A stretch of 64,000 nt of DNA from Theocolax elegans (Eukaryota; Arthropoda; Insecta; Hymenoptera; Cerocephalidae): positions 10,885,703 through 10,949,702 of the forward strand of contig CM047431.1 of assembly GCA_026168455.1 (NCBI GenBank), read 5' to 3'. Each line of letters begins with the position of its first letter. Position 1 is the stretch's first letter. A program made the translations under genes and the position numbers. The notes beneath the pieces are model-generated. The model saw nothing but the letters and a program-made list of their open reading frames with translations, ran no database searches and was not told the origin of the DNA. Positions 36,387 to 48,544 of the stretch are shown in pieces.

Positions 36387-37557
36387 TGATTCTGCTATAT
36401 TATCTTAAATCTAACGCCGATTTATTAAATAAAAAAAATCGCTTCCGCAGGTACTTGTGCAAGGTTTGTTTATTCAACACTAGGTTGCGTTAAACTACTA
36501 AATTGTTGGGCCACTGTGTTGAAGACTGTGATCTTTCTAAATAAACAACTTACGCTCACCAGTTTGAAACTTGCTTGTAAAAAAAAATAAACATTTTATA
36601 ATTTTGACAATTATTTAACAAATAAATTAAATTTCAGTTTCAATTTAAATTTGTTATACGCGTTCCAGTCTAATTTATTTTTAAATATTGTACCCGATTC
36701 TCAACGAAATAAAAAAAAACAATTTTGTACAATAAATAAATCAAACTAAATATTAAGCAATAAAAAAAAATTGTCAATCCGATAAAATGAGAAAAAAAAA
36801 CGGATTATCCTCGGCTCTCGGTCACCAGCGCACGTAGATATACTTAAAAATAAATAAATTCATCAACAAATTAATAAATAAATTAATAAATGAATCAATA
36901 AATAAATTAATAAATAAATATATTCCTGCCTAACCATATAGAATATCTAACGCAGTGTCCTCTTACAATCGCGTGTTACATAAAAAAAATTAAATACAAT
37001 TTTTATTACGACGCGAGAGCCGATACACGTTGTCCAAATTATAATTTAAGCAAATTTCAAAAATCACACTCTTGCACAGGTATTAACAATTTTTATTAAG
37101 TCGGAAAAATTACTTTCTCTAATTTTCCGACTAACCTATACGGAATCAGGGACACGTGTTTTTAAATCGCGGACCTCAAACAATCCTATCTCATGTAAAT
37201 AAAGAAATCTGAAATTATTATAGGTTATGTGTGTCAACAATTATAAAAAAGAAATTTTATTATTGTCGATTTCGGATTTCTTCCACATAAAAACAAAAAA
37301 AACGAAGAAAATCAGATGAAACTATCTAAATTATTGTCAAACACAATAATTTATTCATTTAAATTAATTGCAATTCAATTAATTCAATTGTCGACAATAA
37401 TTAATACATTAATCAACGTAACTAACGTATTAATCACCAAACACACGTAAATCAACCGAGCATACGTATAAATAATTCAATTCCGGTCCGTTCCTATTCC
37501 CTTGTTATGCGCCGTGTACGCGCAATCAACTATCCTAACGTCTAGGGACTTTATTCT
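36387..37557 (-). other. Gypsy A 5' leader, non-coding
   Basis: Roughly 1.2 kb of AT-rich DNA between the PBS and gag, with aataaat-type simple repeats at about 36840-36920. No ORF of note. Confidence 0.6.
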
Positions 37558-37575
37558 TCACTTAGTTGGGCGCCA
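37558..37575 (-). other. Primer-binding site of gypsy A
   Basis: TGGCGCCCAACTAAG on the minus strand follows the LTR end CCGTTACA directly. TGGCGCCCAAC is a PBS shared with the family B element at 61280. Confidence 0.85.
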
Positions 37576-38563
37576 TGTAACGGTGTGCTTGCCTAGGAGA
37601 AAAATCATCGAGTAAACCGTCTTATGACCACATAGTTCGTTGCGTACAAACCTGACTAGTATTGCCGACTTCATATCTCGTACTCAATGATTAAACAGAA
37701 ATATATCTATATATATAATGTTTACAAATACTTCCCGCGTAGCTGCTGCGGTTACCTGTCCGTACACTTGCCGTTAAAGTTATTTGGAAATCGTACTTCG
37801 ATTTCCAATAACGACAGGTAAAGCAATGATCTTTCCTGAAATGGACCGCGGAAAGAAAATAACGTGTGAGTTCGCGTGAGCCTGTATACTTATATACGGC
37901 TCATAGGATATCGGAGGAAGATCTATATGCGACGGTTTTAAATATATAAATCAACACGACTTGAGATGAAATTAAATATAATCAGATTTATTATATCAAA
38001 TGGAATATCTACTAGATACAAAACATTATCGTTTGAGGTCAACGCACGCACGAGAGTTGTTCGTAAACGTCGGCTCAACACGAGAGGGGAAAAGGGGTAC
38101 GCGAACTAACTCTCTTAAAAATACGAACGATCACGTTAAAATTAATTAATACGCGATAATTATCGCTCGCGCGAGAAGTGATACCACTTAATTTTGATTA
38201 TCCTCGAATCGCAGAGAAACCACCAAGAATGCACAGCTTTTTTACTTTCTCTCTCTTTATCGCTTGACTATTATGAAGGCAGGATCAATCGTCAACCGCC
38301 GATTAATCCGCGTCGTGCATGTATTAAAATATCACAAATAAAAACCACACGGAAAAACGCTCGGAGAACAAAACTATATCAACCGGGATATTAACCGTCA
38401 CACGTGCTGTCGCTATCTCTCTCGTGTACCGGTCGTCCTGCGCGAACAAACGCTCTTTCCTACGTTGCCGTACGAGTCGTTGGCTATAACTATATCTATA
38501 TATAGCACTCGTGTTTACCTACCGAATTCGTATAATGGTGAGTGAATATCACTTACCATTACA
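37576..38563 (-). mobile_element. 5' LTR of gypsy A
   Basis: 988 bp, TGTAATGG to CCGTTACA on the minus strand. A TATA-like gctatatatagat lies near 38490. It shares an aagtgataccactta block with the 3' LTR but is diverged from it, which fits the A/B chimera. Confidence 0.85.
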
Positions 38564-38829
38564 ATATATATTTAATTATATTATTTGAATTAAATGAATA
38601 TTACAATTACATTATTAAATATAAATTTAAAAATATAAAATTGATATATAAAATATATATACGTTTACATATAAAATGTAAATAAATAAAAATGTTCGTT
38701 TCAGATTATCATTTATTTTTATTAATTTACGTTGAATTCTTATTCGAATATTCGAATAAAAAATTCGAATAATCAATATTCGAATTACGAATACCTTTCG
38801 AATTAAAAAATTTATTATTCGACTAATTT

Positions 38830-38942
38830 TTATTGGAATAGACCCACCCCTAGTATCTAATAATAACTCATTCATTTTGTTTTTATAACTTTCTTGGCTA
38901 ATAGCTTCTGTAACATTAGCTTTATCGGCCACGGTAAAAAAC
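38830..38942 (-). pseudogene. Penelope-like RT N-terminal fragment
   Basis: The minus frame begins FFTVADKANVTEAISQ and continues through YKNKMNELLLDT. It resembles the ADKG...Y..K...LL.DT segment near the start of Penelope-like reverse transcriptases. Only about 35 residues remain; after them the frame runs into AT-rich, Ile-rich low-complexity sequence. Confidence 0.5.
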
Positions 38943-38963
38943 ATAATAAATTACCATAATAAA

Positions 38964-39345
38964 TTGCAATTTATATAAGGAGATTGAGCACAAGAGTACA
39001 TTGAATATTTAAGAATTAAAATTAATTAGAGAGTCAAATAATATCCCTCATTGATTGGTATCATAAACCAACAATAAGTACATAATACATGAGAATGAAG
39101 GAGATGCAACTTTTGTTTTGATGAGAAAATTCTGGTTTCTGTGAGTGTTCTATTGACATTATTCGGCTTTGTTGGTATAATAAATAATTATTATATTGAT
39201 TACAGAATAACCTTATATTTTATCTGATAAATCCACTAATGACATAGTATAATGTAACAGGTAGAGAGTTATATATATATAAAATGTAAAATTTGTGTCA
39301 AAGGTGATTGTTAATTAATTTCATAAATTTATTATCTAATAAAGG
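38964..39345. other. AT-rich DNA, no gene seen
   Basis: No ORF or repeat structure that I can assign. Confidence 0.4.
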
Positions 39346-39348
39346 AAT

Positions 39349-39390
39349 GCACCTGAAGAGGGAAACAAAAATGTTTCCGAAACGTCGTGC
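39349..39390 (+). ncRNA. Hammerhead-ribozyme-like motif
   Basis: In order: GCAC (stem I), CTGAAGA (CUGANGA core), a stem II of ggaaaca / tgtttcc with loop aaaa and one extra G, GAAA, CGTC (very short stem III with cleavage site), GTGC (stem I). This is the layout of the minimal hammerhead motifs described in Penelope-like retroelements. The self-complementary ACGT in stem III would favour activity as a dimer. A Penelope-like RT fragment lies 400 bp away, on the other strand. Self-cleavage is not shown. Confidence 0.5.
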
Positions 39391-39951
39391 AAAGATTACA
39401 AATTGACGCGTTAAATCAATCACTAAATGTGTCAACAGCTTCATTGATAGTTAAGCCTTCGTAGTCTAACTATGAAAAACCATGAATGGCCTTCGTAGCT
39501 TATTTATGCAAAATCATTGATTATTAATGTTTGTAAAAAAATGAATAGATTAATAAATGTAATTATATATTTAAATTAACAGTATTATTTAAACTAAAAT
39601 CACTATTACACACTACCGATTCTATAGCCCAATACGCGGTGACAGAAATAAATTAATTTATATTGGCCATGTGTGTTGATATAAAATGCATGAAGCTGAA
39701 CACAACATAGTTACTAAGTCTGCAAAGCTAAATAGATACAAAAGTGGCTTTGTACCCGAATTGTATTTATAATAAATAGCAGTAAATATGTAAAGTGCCG
39801 GTAAACAACAGGCACGTTACAATATGCAAAATAGCAAAATATGTGCTTCGTGGTTGTTAATAACCTTTGTAATATTTAAGTAAAGCATCTAAAAATTTGT
39901 TTACATATTCTAGATTTATAAAGCAATATTTTTAAATAAAAATAAATTTAA
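39391..39951. other. AT-rich DNA, possible Penelope-like 3' remnant
   Basis: No ORF. Contains repeated phrases such as ccttcgtag.(c/t)t around 39460-39505. Not assigned. Confidence 0.3.
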
Positions 39952-40407
39952 CGTTCGGTGATACTTATATTTGTGTATAATATAAAATATCGGTCTTTCG
40001 AAATACATGCTTTACTTGAGAATAAAACAGGCACATTGTACTCTTAAGTGTCCACTATGGTTGGTGAAATATTTAAGAGCACGGCGTTTTCAAAAATATT
40101 AAAGGCTTTCCGTCCTTGACCTCCATCTTGGACTGCTTAGTAAGGAACTGGAGATCTTACCTTAGACGCCTGTCGCAAGATGAACCGCGGTACCAGCAAG
40201 ATTTCCTTATTTAGTTCCTTACTGAGGAGACCAAGGTGGAGATCAAGGACAAACAGCCGTCAATGTTGATTAAAAGGCCGTGCTCTGGGAAGTTCCACCA
40301 ACCCTAGTGAGCAAAGAGTACACGTGCCTGCTTTATTGTAAAGTAAAGCATTTAGTTCAGAGAGGCCGATATTATATATTATACACATATATAATTATCA
40401 CCGAACG
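39952..40407. mobile_element. Foldback/MITE FB3
   Basis: 456 bp, ends cgttcggtgat and atcaccgaacg. The inverted arms run through tttactt/aagtaaa, gcacggcg/ggccgtgc and tccttgac/gatcaagga. Non-coding. A second, partial copy lies at about 41417-41655. Confidence 0.75.
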
Positions 40408-40454
40408 ATAAATTCATTCATATTTTAAATTACCTGCGAAACGATCTAATACGT

Positions 40455-41150
40455 AGTAAATAAGGCGCGTGAGGTGCAAAGCCATCGATTATTAACCCGG
40501 ATCGTCCTCGTGAGTGAGCCGCGAGTGACCATTGGTGTATGAGTAAGGACGGAAAGTGAGTGAGTGTCAACGCGGTTCGCGAGGCACTCGCCGCGGCACA
40601 GGGCCGCCTATCACCATCGCAGCCGACGTAGGTCCTCCGTTCGGCTGGGCTATCCACAGGGCGCATCCCGGTAAGTTTAATTATATTACCGCGCGTTTTC
40701 CCCCTGCCCCGAGTGTGTTTGTGTGTGAACTCGGGAGTGTATTCGGGTATGTCGGTACTTAAATAGCGAAGATCGGGGCAGAGTCAACCGCAGGCGAGGA
40801 TCTCGATCCGGTTGACTCCCGATACTGCCGCCCGCGCGAAACAATATTTGTCAACATAATTAAATTAAAATAAATGTTTTATTCGTTCTTATTTTAATTA
40901 TTTGAGTATTTATTGTTCACCCCGCTCCCGCCGACATCCTCATAATTTATATATCGTGTCGAGGCAAGGAGGATCGCCCGAATCCTCCACACCGTTCGTC
41001 CCAGCGAACTCGTGTTCCTGGCGACAGCCCGCAATTCGCGATAACTAAAATAAATTACTTGTGTACGCGGTATTGGGCAACGCAGCTCAACGGTTTTTAT
41101 TAAATATAAAAATTAATTAATTTTACAGGGCACACGAATATCACGTCACA
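40455..41150 (-). mobile_element. Fragment of gypsy LTR-C
   Basis: Matches the solo LTR at 58122-59150 in the opposite orientation, including the terminus tgtgacgtgatattcg (minus strand, ending at 41150) and the gcgtgaggcgcaaagccatcg-like block at the left. The far end is missing. Several GC-rich short frames here are not genes. Confidence 0.75.
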
Positions 41151-41151
41151 A

Positions 41152-41184
<33 letters not shown>
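41151..41184. repeat. (TA)n microsatellite
   Basis: Run of alternating TA directly after the LTR-C terminus. Confidence 0.9.
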
Positions 41185-41188
<4 letters not shown>

Positions 41189-41416
41189 ACGTGGTGGATC
41201 TGCTTGGAACAGATCACCCGTCACTTAAGGCTCTGTAGTACTAACGCGGCCAGCGCAAGAATCGACACTTGGCATATGGCGCGCGTATCGGTAGGCAGAA
41301 GACGAGGAAAAGTACAGGTAATTGAGGGCGTAGCGCAGTGGTTCAAGACCTGACGCCCGTTCCTTTTTTTTAATTTATAGCAAATGAGTCTCGTTGTTAC
41401 AATATATATATATATA

Positions 41417-41655
41417 GCCGCGTAACATCTTGCCGGCATCGCGGTTCATCGTGCGACAGGCTTCTAAGGTAAGATCTCTAGTTCTTTATTAAGGAGCCCA
41501 AGCTCGACCTCGAGGACGAAAAATTTTTTTTGAAAAGGCGTGTTCTCGAAAATTCCACCAAACGAAGTGGATAAAGAGTACAATTTATCTGCTTTATTCT
41601 AAAGTAAAGCAGTTAATTCAGAGACACCGATATTATATATTATACACATATATCA
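41417..41655. mobile_element. FB3, partial second copy
   Basis: Corresponds to the reverse complement of the FB3 centre followed by one arm: gcgacaggcttctaaggtaagatct, then gtaaagcag, then gatattatatattatacac. The other arm is absent. Confidence 0.65.
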
Positions 41656-41659
41656 AAAA

Positions 41660-42188
41660 AGAGTTGTTTAGCAGAATATCACTAATTTTTAAATTTTCAT
41701 CTGCTGTGAAGTGACCCAGTTATTAAATAGAATTTTGTTTTAATGTGTGAAATGAGTAAAAAAACTACTTAAATAGAGTGTAGCTAAATTTATAGACCTG
41801 CATTTCAATTAGTACCAGAGCTGTAGCTAATCAAAAAATTGAATTTATTAAAAAAAACTAACTTTTTGACCATTTTTGTCACTTAATAACTCAAAATCTA
41901 ACAATTTTTTCTTGAAATATTTAATTTATATTAGTTTAAAACATTAATTATAGTTATAATTAATAAAAACCTTTATAGTCAAAAAAGGGTTGTACGATCA
42001 AATATTTGTTATCCATTCAAAAATCTAATTTATCGATGATTAGCTACCTTCAAAATGATGCAAAGTTTGAGTGCGGCAGAGCATTCTAGACAAAGTTATG
42101 GTCAAGAAAGAACATGTGAACTTTTTGAAGACAATGGTGAGTCACAAATTAGCACTTGAGGTAGCATTTGAAAGTAAAGGAAAGGGTA
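41660..42188. other. AT-rich DNA, no gene seen
   Basis: No convincing ORF, repeat or RNA. Confidence 0.4.
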
Positions 42189-42557
42189 TTTGATTTGAAA
42201 GCATTTATTATGCCTAGGAGGAAAAACCACCGTAAGTCAAAAACAGTAAAAATACATAATAAAAAACAACATATACAAGCTTAATGCATGAGTACCAACT
42301 ATCTCCGCATATCAATATAAATAAAAATATAAACAATACATGAAAATATAAAAAATATACCATGCACAAAAATATAAAAATATAATAATATAAACTATAA
42401 AACGCTCTTAATAAACTTATAAAAACTTATAAAAACACAATAAGTAAATAAAATCAGTCCAACATATTGTATAACATAATTTCGACGCATTCTCAACAAA
42501 TTTGGGTAAAATCTTCCACTAAATAACTTGTATATAAAAAATGAAAAAGCAAAATGA

Positions 42558-45490
42558 TTACTGGGATAGTTCCATTAAATACTTATATAATCTACTTTTA
42601 AACAAACACACACTTGTACTTAGTTTTAAATCAGATGGTAAACTATCCCATAAATCCATGGCCTGTATAGAGAAGGATTTTTTATATTTATTCGTAGAAA
42701 TAATTTGTCTACCGAAGGAAGATTGGCAATTTCGTTCTGAGCGCCGTATGTCAGGATTCGGGGCAGGGAATAACGCATACAAATAATCCGGTTTTTTAGT
42801 CGTTAATACCTGATAGGTAAGTACACCCATAAAATATAGGCGACCTTTTCTCACTGACAACCAATTTAATTTCTTATAGAAATAATGCAATCTCGCATCC
42901 TTCTTTAGACGAAAAATGAATCGCACGCATACATTCAATAGACGCTGAAGTTTTGTATTCAAATACTCGGGAATATCACAATACACAAGGCATGCGTAAT
43001 CAAAGTATGGCATTACAAGGGCTGCGACTAATTTCTTCTTCATAGTGACTGATAGAGAACTACCACGGTTACGCAACTTGTAAAGTACACCATGAACTCT
43101 TGAGACTATACCCGAAATATGTGAGTTCCATTGCAAGTTTTCATTTATCACTACTCCAAGATTCCTTATTGACTTAACCAAATCGATCTGCTTACCATCT
43201 ATTAAAACAGGTGCCAAGCAATCTCTATTTATAAATCGAAACTGCTGAGTTGATCCAATCAGGATTGCCTTTGTTTTGCTGAAATTTATTTCGAGTTTAT
43301 GTTCACGAGCCCAATTTAATATTCTAGAGCCATCACTAGAAAGTTTCTCGATAACAGCATTACACTCATAGGGAGTACAATGTATATACACTTGTAGATC
43401 ATCCGCCAACAACATCCCCTTGGTGTATAACAGTCGGCTCATGATTGAATTTACAAAAATGAGAAAGATAACTGGCCCAGGCGTTGAACCCTGGGGAACG
43501 CCTGACGTAGTTTCAAAGAACTCAGAGGGAAGACCATCTTCATCAACAACAGCCTGAGACCGTCCCGATAAATATGAGTAGAAACACTCTATAACATCAT
43601 CCGCAAAATTAAGCTGTTCTAAAGTTCACAAGAGATCATAATGACTAATTGTGTCAAATGCCTTTCTAAAATCAAACATTAATAAGAAGGTAACGATACC
43701 TGTCTCAGAGGCCAACCGTATATCATCAGTGATCTTTATAAGCGCTGTTTGGGTGCTAAACTACTTGCGAAAACCCGATAGGAATGGTGTCAAAATGTTA
43801 TTTGATTCTAAATGAGCAACTACTTGTTGAGAAACCAGTCGGTCAAAAACTTTAGCAAAATGTGGCAGATTTGCGATAGGTCTAATATCTGATGGCGCTG
43901 AGGGTTTAGGAACTTTACTAAGAGGGATAATGACCGACTTCTTCCACAAGGCAGGATACCTATTCGTTGTAAATGAATAATTAAAAAGCCCCGTAAGGAT
44001 TGGAACAATACTACTAAAAACCTCTTTAAAATACGATAAAGACAAGCCATCAGCGCTACGACTTTTGGCTTTAGGAAGTGAAAGTGAAATAGCATCAGCA
44101 ACCTGCACATGAGTAACTGCTTGGAATGAGAAACACGGAAAGTCGAAAACAGGTTGTAACGATTTAATCTCATTCAATTCTTCGACAGTACAAGATGAAT
44201 GACTCCTAGAAATCGACGCAAAATGGCAAGACAATTCAGTCGCTAAAAAGAACTTAAGCGGAGAATTGAAAGTCTCGCTCGTTATTCCCAGTCTTCTCAA
44301 CAAACGCCAACACTTTGACTGATCAGTTTCGCTGGTCAGAGATTGGCTATAATATTCGTTACGCGCATTTCTAATTACTTTTTTCAATTCCTTACGCATA
44401 CCTTTATATCGAACCAACAACAACGAATCACCGTGACGCTTAGCTAATTTATACAATTTGTCTCTCTCATTACACTTAACCCTTAACTCTTTACTCATCC
44501 ATGGGGCAGACCGCGTACGAATAGGTCGTGTCACCATTGGTGCCTGTCTATCCAGATTTGTGATAAGAGAATTGCACATAGATTCACATAACGTGTCTAC
44601 AGATAATGATGGATTAAAATTTGCTCGTAAGTCCGTGAGATCATTTTTTATCATTCTAGAAAATTCTGAGTAACCACAATCATTAAAATTACGAAAACAG
44701 TGCACAGCAGGCCTTGGTTCTAATACTGGAAGATAATAATCGATAATAATATAATCGTGCCCATTTATAAATGGGCTATCAGATTGCTTCTTATTCTTAA
44801 CCTTAGTTTCGGAATCAACTATAAACACATCAAGCCATGTATCACAATTATCACGATGGTGGGTTGCATTAAAAGAAACAAGATGGAATGAATGTTCGTT
44901 TATAAGGTCGAGCAAATGCGAACTGTAATAATCGTCAGTCAAAAAGTTTGAATTTATGTCACCAGTAATAATGATGTTCCCATAACGATGAGCATGAAGT
45001 TGTAACGTATTAAAGAATTTTGTTAAAACATGTCCTTTGGGACGCCGGTAGACAATTGCAAAAAATATTTTTATATTACAAATACATAAATCTAAGATCA
45101 TGTATTCTGTATCGTTTATATTAGTTATTTGAGGGGCTTCGAGTACTTTAAAAGATATATCACTCCTCAAATAACATGCCACATCGCCACCCTGCATGAA
45201 CTCTCTTTTACCAGTGACAGATGCCAAACCCCGATCATTTCGCAATAAAATATAACCATCTAATTTATATATAGGATCCGGACGATTTGGTGTTAACCAT
45301 GTCTCAGTTAGTGCAAGAACATCTAACTTTTGAGAGGTCAACAGTGATTAAATTTCAACATAATGATCAAGTAATGAATTTACATTAACATGTGCGACAC
45401 GCAAATGAGCAGATGACGATGTGTGACAAGTTTCATAAGAATCACTAGGTAGTCACAGTAATAATTTGTTGAGATCATCCTCGGTAACAA
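42558..45490 (-). pseudogene. ORF2: endonuclease and reverse transcriptase, broken by stops
   Basis: The endonuclease starts near HVNVNSLLDHY and includes LALTETWL, IVYRRPKG, ITGDINSN and TWLDVFIVD. RT motifs include VIIPLSKVPKPSAPSD, IRPIANL, GVPQGS and the catalytic LLADDLQVYIHC. In-frame stops occur near 45452, 45345, 43760 (after SGFRK) and 43626. The two long open parts are 43761-45341 and 42558-43442. No large deletion is evident, so it is a recently dead copy. Confidence 0.9.
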
Positions 45491-45491
45491 T

Positions 45492-46187
45492 TTAAGTAGC
45501 CTGCGATTTATCGTTCTTACGTACATATATGACACTATCACGAGTCCAAATATACTTATACTTAAGAGGTTCGAGCTTATTTTTAACTAAAAGACGCAAT
45601 TCATGAACGGCCGGAGGCAACAACTCATAGATGTTAATAGGTTTCGCAGAAAAATTGCCAGCATTTGCAACTAGATTTCCATAAGTAATATTTCCAAACT
45701 TACGTTTTACCTCCAACACATAATTTTGCACCTCAGACTGCTTAAATCGAATAACAAATGATTTGGTATCCACATCACCAGAGGAAGATTGACTAGCTGG
45801 TAACAAAGAACAGCTTCTTTGTATACTTCTGAACGGAAAAGGGCGAGCCTCAAGAATATCATCACAGAGGTGATCGAGACCGAGTACATGCAAAATACCT
45901 TTGGATAAATCAATAAGAGGAGTGCTACAAGATGCAGGAATACCTGTAACTTTGATTTGTGTATTAGGCACTGCTCTAACCTGCATATCTTTAAGCTGAG
46001 CAACTTCTGAGCGTATTAATACATTTTCGGTCTCCAAGTCAGTTATTCTTTTATTTTGTTGCTCGATAATACCTATAAAACTATCCAATCTCTTATTGAT
46101 TAATTCAGTATTTTCTTTCCCACTATTGAAAAGAAATGCAGATTGCTGTGATGGGGTCATTGACTCCCAATTTTCTGGCAGATTCAT
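45492..46187 (-). CDS. ORF1 of the non-LTR retrotransposon (coiled coil, Baculo_FP-like)
   Basis: Intact 231-codon frame from ATG at 46187. Residues about 30-65 form a heptad-rich coiled coil (IIEQQNKRITDLETENVLI). Residues about 75-165 resemble an RRM-like fold with IKVTGIPASC and SFVIRFKQSEV. The C-terminus (LLPPAVHELRLLVKNKL to YIWTRDSVIYVRK) resembles the Baculo_FP domain seen in ORF1 of many insect non-LTR elements. The probable role is RNA binding and RNP assembly. ORF2 follows within a few bases in the same frame after the stop. Confidence 0.8.
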   Translation of the reverse strand: MNLPENWESMTPSQQSAFLFNSGKENTELINKRLDSFIGIIEQQNKRITDLETENVLIRSEVAQLKDMQVRAVPNTQIKVTGIPASCSTPLIDLSKGILHVLGLDHLCDDILEARPFPFRSIQRSCSLLPASQSSSGDVDTKSFVIRFKQSEVQNYVLEVKRKFGNITYGNLVANAGNFSAKPINIYELLPPAVHELRLLVKNKLEPLKYKYIWTRDSVIYVRKNDKSQAT

Positions 46188-46196
46188 GTTATCAAC

Positions 46197-46822
46197 TCCG
46201 GGAAACGGATCTTATCCTAACTTTGGTATGTCGTTTATAATATAAAAATGAGAAGAAAGCCAAGTTATCTCTTGCCAATGGCCACTTTTACGAGAGTTAT
46301 TCGACATCTAATAATAATATCAGTAAAAATTGCTTCCAATTTGATCGCTTATAACTCAAAAACAAACAAACCAAAATCCAGAAGACAGTTGAGTTTAAGT
46401 AGATACGGTTTGAAAAAAAGAAGCTCGAATTGCTTAATGTGGAGCAAAGTTATAAAAAAAATAAGAAATTAAAGAAATCTTAACCAAAATTTAATACAAA
46501 AATTTATTGTTTCTTTTGGCCTAATAATCTTTAATTTCTTATTTTCTTTATAACTTTGCTCCAAATTAAGCCATTTAAGCTTCTTCTTTTTCAAACCGTA
46601 TCTACTTGAACTCAACTTTCTTCTCGTTTTTGGTTTGAGTGCCTATCTTTATTTGTTTTCGAGTTATAAGCGATCAAATTGGAAGTAATTTTAACTGATA
46701 TTATTATTAGATGTCGAATAACTCTCGTAAAAGTGGCCATTGGCAAGAGATAACTTGGCTTTCTTCACATTTTTATATTATAAACGACATAACAAAGTTA
46801 GGATAAGATCCGTTTCCCGGAG
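46197..46822. mobile_element. Foldback FB4
   Basis: About 625 bp, ends ccgggaaacggatcttatcc and its complement. Long inverted arms include ccaatggccacttttacgag and gatcgcttataact. That last motif also lies in the FB2 arms, so FB2 and FB4 may be related. The short open frame at 46248-46472 is only the palindrome read through. Confidence 0.8.
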
Positions 46823-46829
46823 GTCAAGT

Positions 46830-47800
46830 ACTCCCCTTGTTAGTCACTGAAGGAAAAGAGATGAATACCTGTTTATTTAATGTCATTGGCGGACTTCCTA
46901 GACGGACTATTCTCCCTTATAGAGGTGTTTCAACGTACGGGCATCCCAAGGTTTCCTGAGGGTAATAGCAAAAGGACTGGGAGTTCGACGACGGCACCTG
47001 AAACACACGGAAACTCCACGATTCTCAATAAACAAATAAACTCAGATAGAAGAATGACGTAAATGTTACTTGGAATATCTTCGCCAAAAATCGACGATAG
47101 GACCAGGGTATCCCGTTTTGCAGTTTGAGAAGACGGGAGACAGAGCGAGACAGACATGGCGTCGGTAAATATAACTGACACTAAGGTATTGAGGAGAGCG
47201 GCGCCGCACACACAAGCTCGACGATACTTGCCCACAGCGTCTCTCGCGCAGCTGCTTGCACCCGAAACCTTTCGTACCGGACGCCCGATTTCCGTGAGGG
47301 TAGAGCTCATAGTACGGCCATGGTTTGATACCCGTTTTGCGTTACAATATAGTTTCTCGTACTTGAGCGAGTTGTGAGATTTTCTTTGAAAACGATTAGA
47401 CCCGCCTGTAGCGAGCGAGACCTCCCCTGCGAGGGAGTATAATGCAGCCACGGCAAATTTTGCTACTAATATTTATTCATGTAAAGTTACGGTTCAAAAC
47501 GATAATTAGTCTATAATTTACCGAGAGTGGTTATTTTTTGTTATTGATTGCTTTTCGAGCTTCTGCAGGTCAGAACTCCTGCCTCGATTTCCTGTTCCTA
47601 CAGTTTCCCGTACAAGCTGTGTAATTGTGCGTATGTGTGTGTGCGGTAATCGCGATTTAATATACATAATTTTCGTTATTGTATAATTATTTTATTATTA
47701 TTAAATATTCTAGCTTTAAATAAAAAGTGTTGTTTTACCATATTACATTGTTCAATACAGAAAATTTATTTTCCCTCTGCATTTACAGCCTTGAAATTGA
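46830..47800 (+). mobile_element. LTR fragment, probable gypsy
   Basis: A TATA-like gggagtataatgcagcc is near 47437 and an AATAAA-type signal near 47716. The stretch ttcctgttcctacagtttccc to gtgtgtgtgcggtaatcgcga (47580-47655) is homologous to the minus-strand LTR end at 54640-54890. No boundaries or coding domain are found. A 173-codon antisense frame across it (46930-47451) has no recognisable domain. Confidence 0.5.
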
Positions 47801-48540
47801 CATATTTTAAATATAAAACTACGAACGTAATATTATGTTTAAATTAACGTTAAATAATAAATAATAAATGAAATAATAAATTATTAATAATAAATGATAA
47901 ATTATTAATAATAAATTATTATATACAAATTATTTATTCAAGTTATTATTTGATATCTATGGATAACAAAGTAGTATACATTTAAAATATGGCTGCATAT
48001 TATGATGCAAAATATGCAAAATAAATAAGAAATGGAATATTATAAATACTATTTATTAGCTTAAAAAAGTAATATATTTTAAGAATTTTATATAATATAG
48101 TTAATTGGTGATTTTAATTATATGTTTTAATAAAGTAGAATTTAAAATTATGTAACAGTATCAACGCCAATAGATTTAGTATCGCTTGATGCAGACGATT
48201 ACCCTTATTTTCCTTCGAAAGAAGAATGAAAACAATGTCAGTAGAAATAAATTTTTGTTGTCGCTTAATGCAGACAATTGCATTGCTATTGTTTGCTTCG
48301 TAAAAAATGTAATCATTGGCAATAGAAAATAATTCTTTTGACATTTTACGTACAACTGGTAGACTATATATTTCCTCGCAAGAACAGACAGTTTACCGAT
48401 ACCAGCCCGGCACTGTTATTCATATTACTTCAGACTGGGCGGCTGTCCTTGCGTGTCCAGAAACACATTCACTTTTTTATTCTTTTATATTCGAAAAACA
48501 CATTCGCTCAATCACTTGTCCGCGTTCGTCGTCATTACGA
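47800..48540. other. AT-rich DNA, no gene seen
   Basis: Contains taataaat simple sequence at about 47850-47930. No ORF of note. Confidence 0.4.
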
Positions 48541-48544
48541 ATGT

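Larger units (their letters stand above)
27258..38563 (-). mobile_element. Chimeric Ty3/gypsy LTR retrotransposon A/B
   Basis: The order on the minus strand is 5' LTR, PBS, leader, gag, protease, RT, RNase H (copy A), then a second leader, gag remnant, RT, RNase H, integrase (copy B), polypurine tract and 3' LTR. Copy A lacks integrase and its 3' LTR; copy B lacks its 5' LTR and most of gag. No envelope gene is visible. Frameshifts and stops run throughout. Confidence 0.82.
42189..46195 (-). mobile_element. Two-ORF non-LTR retrotransposon, nearly full length
   Basis: Order on the minus strand: ORF1, ORF2 (AP-type endonuclease and RT), 3' UTR ending in CAAATCAAAT. No RNase H domain is seen. 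The tail resembles the (AAATC)n tail of the copies nested in LTR-A, to whose RT it is related. It is jockey/CR1-like in layout; I do not assign a clade firmly. Its 5' end abuts foldback FB4. Confidence 0.85.

Noticed and set aside
46930..47451. 173-codon minus-strand ORF
   Set aside because: Lies antisense across an LTR fragment with its own TATA and poly(A) signals. No recognisable domain.
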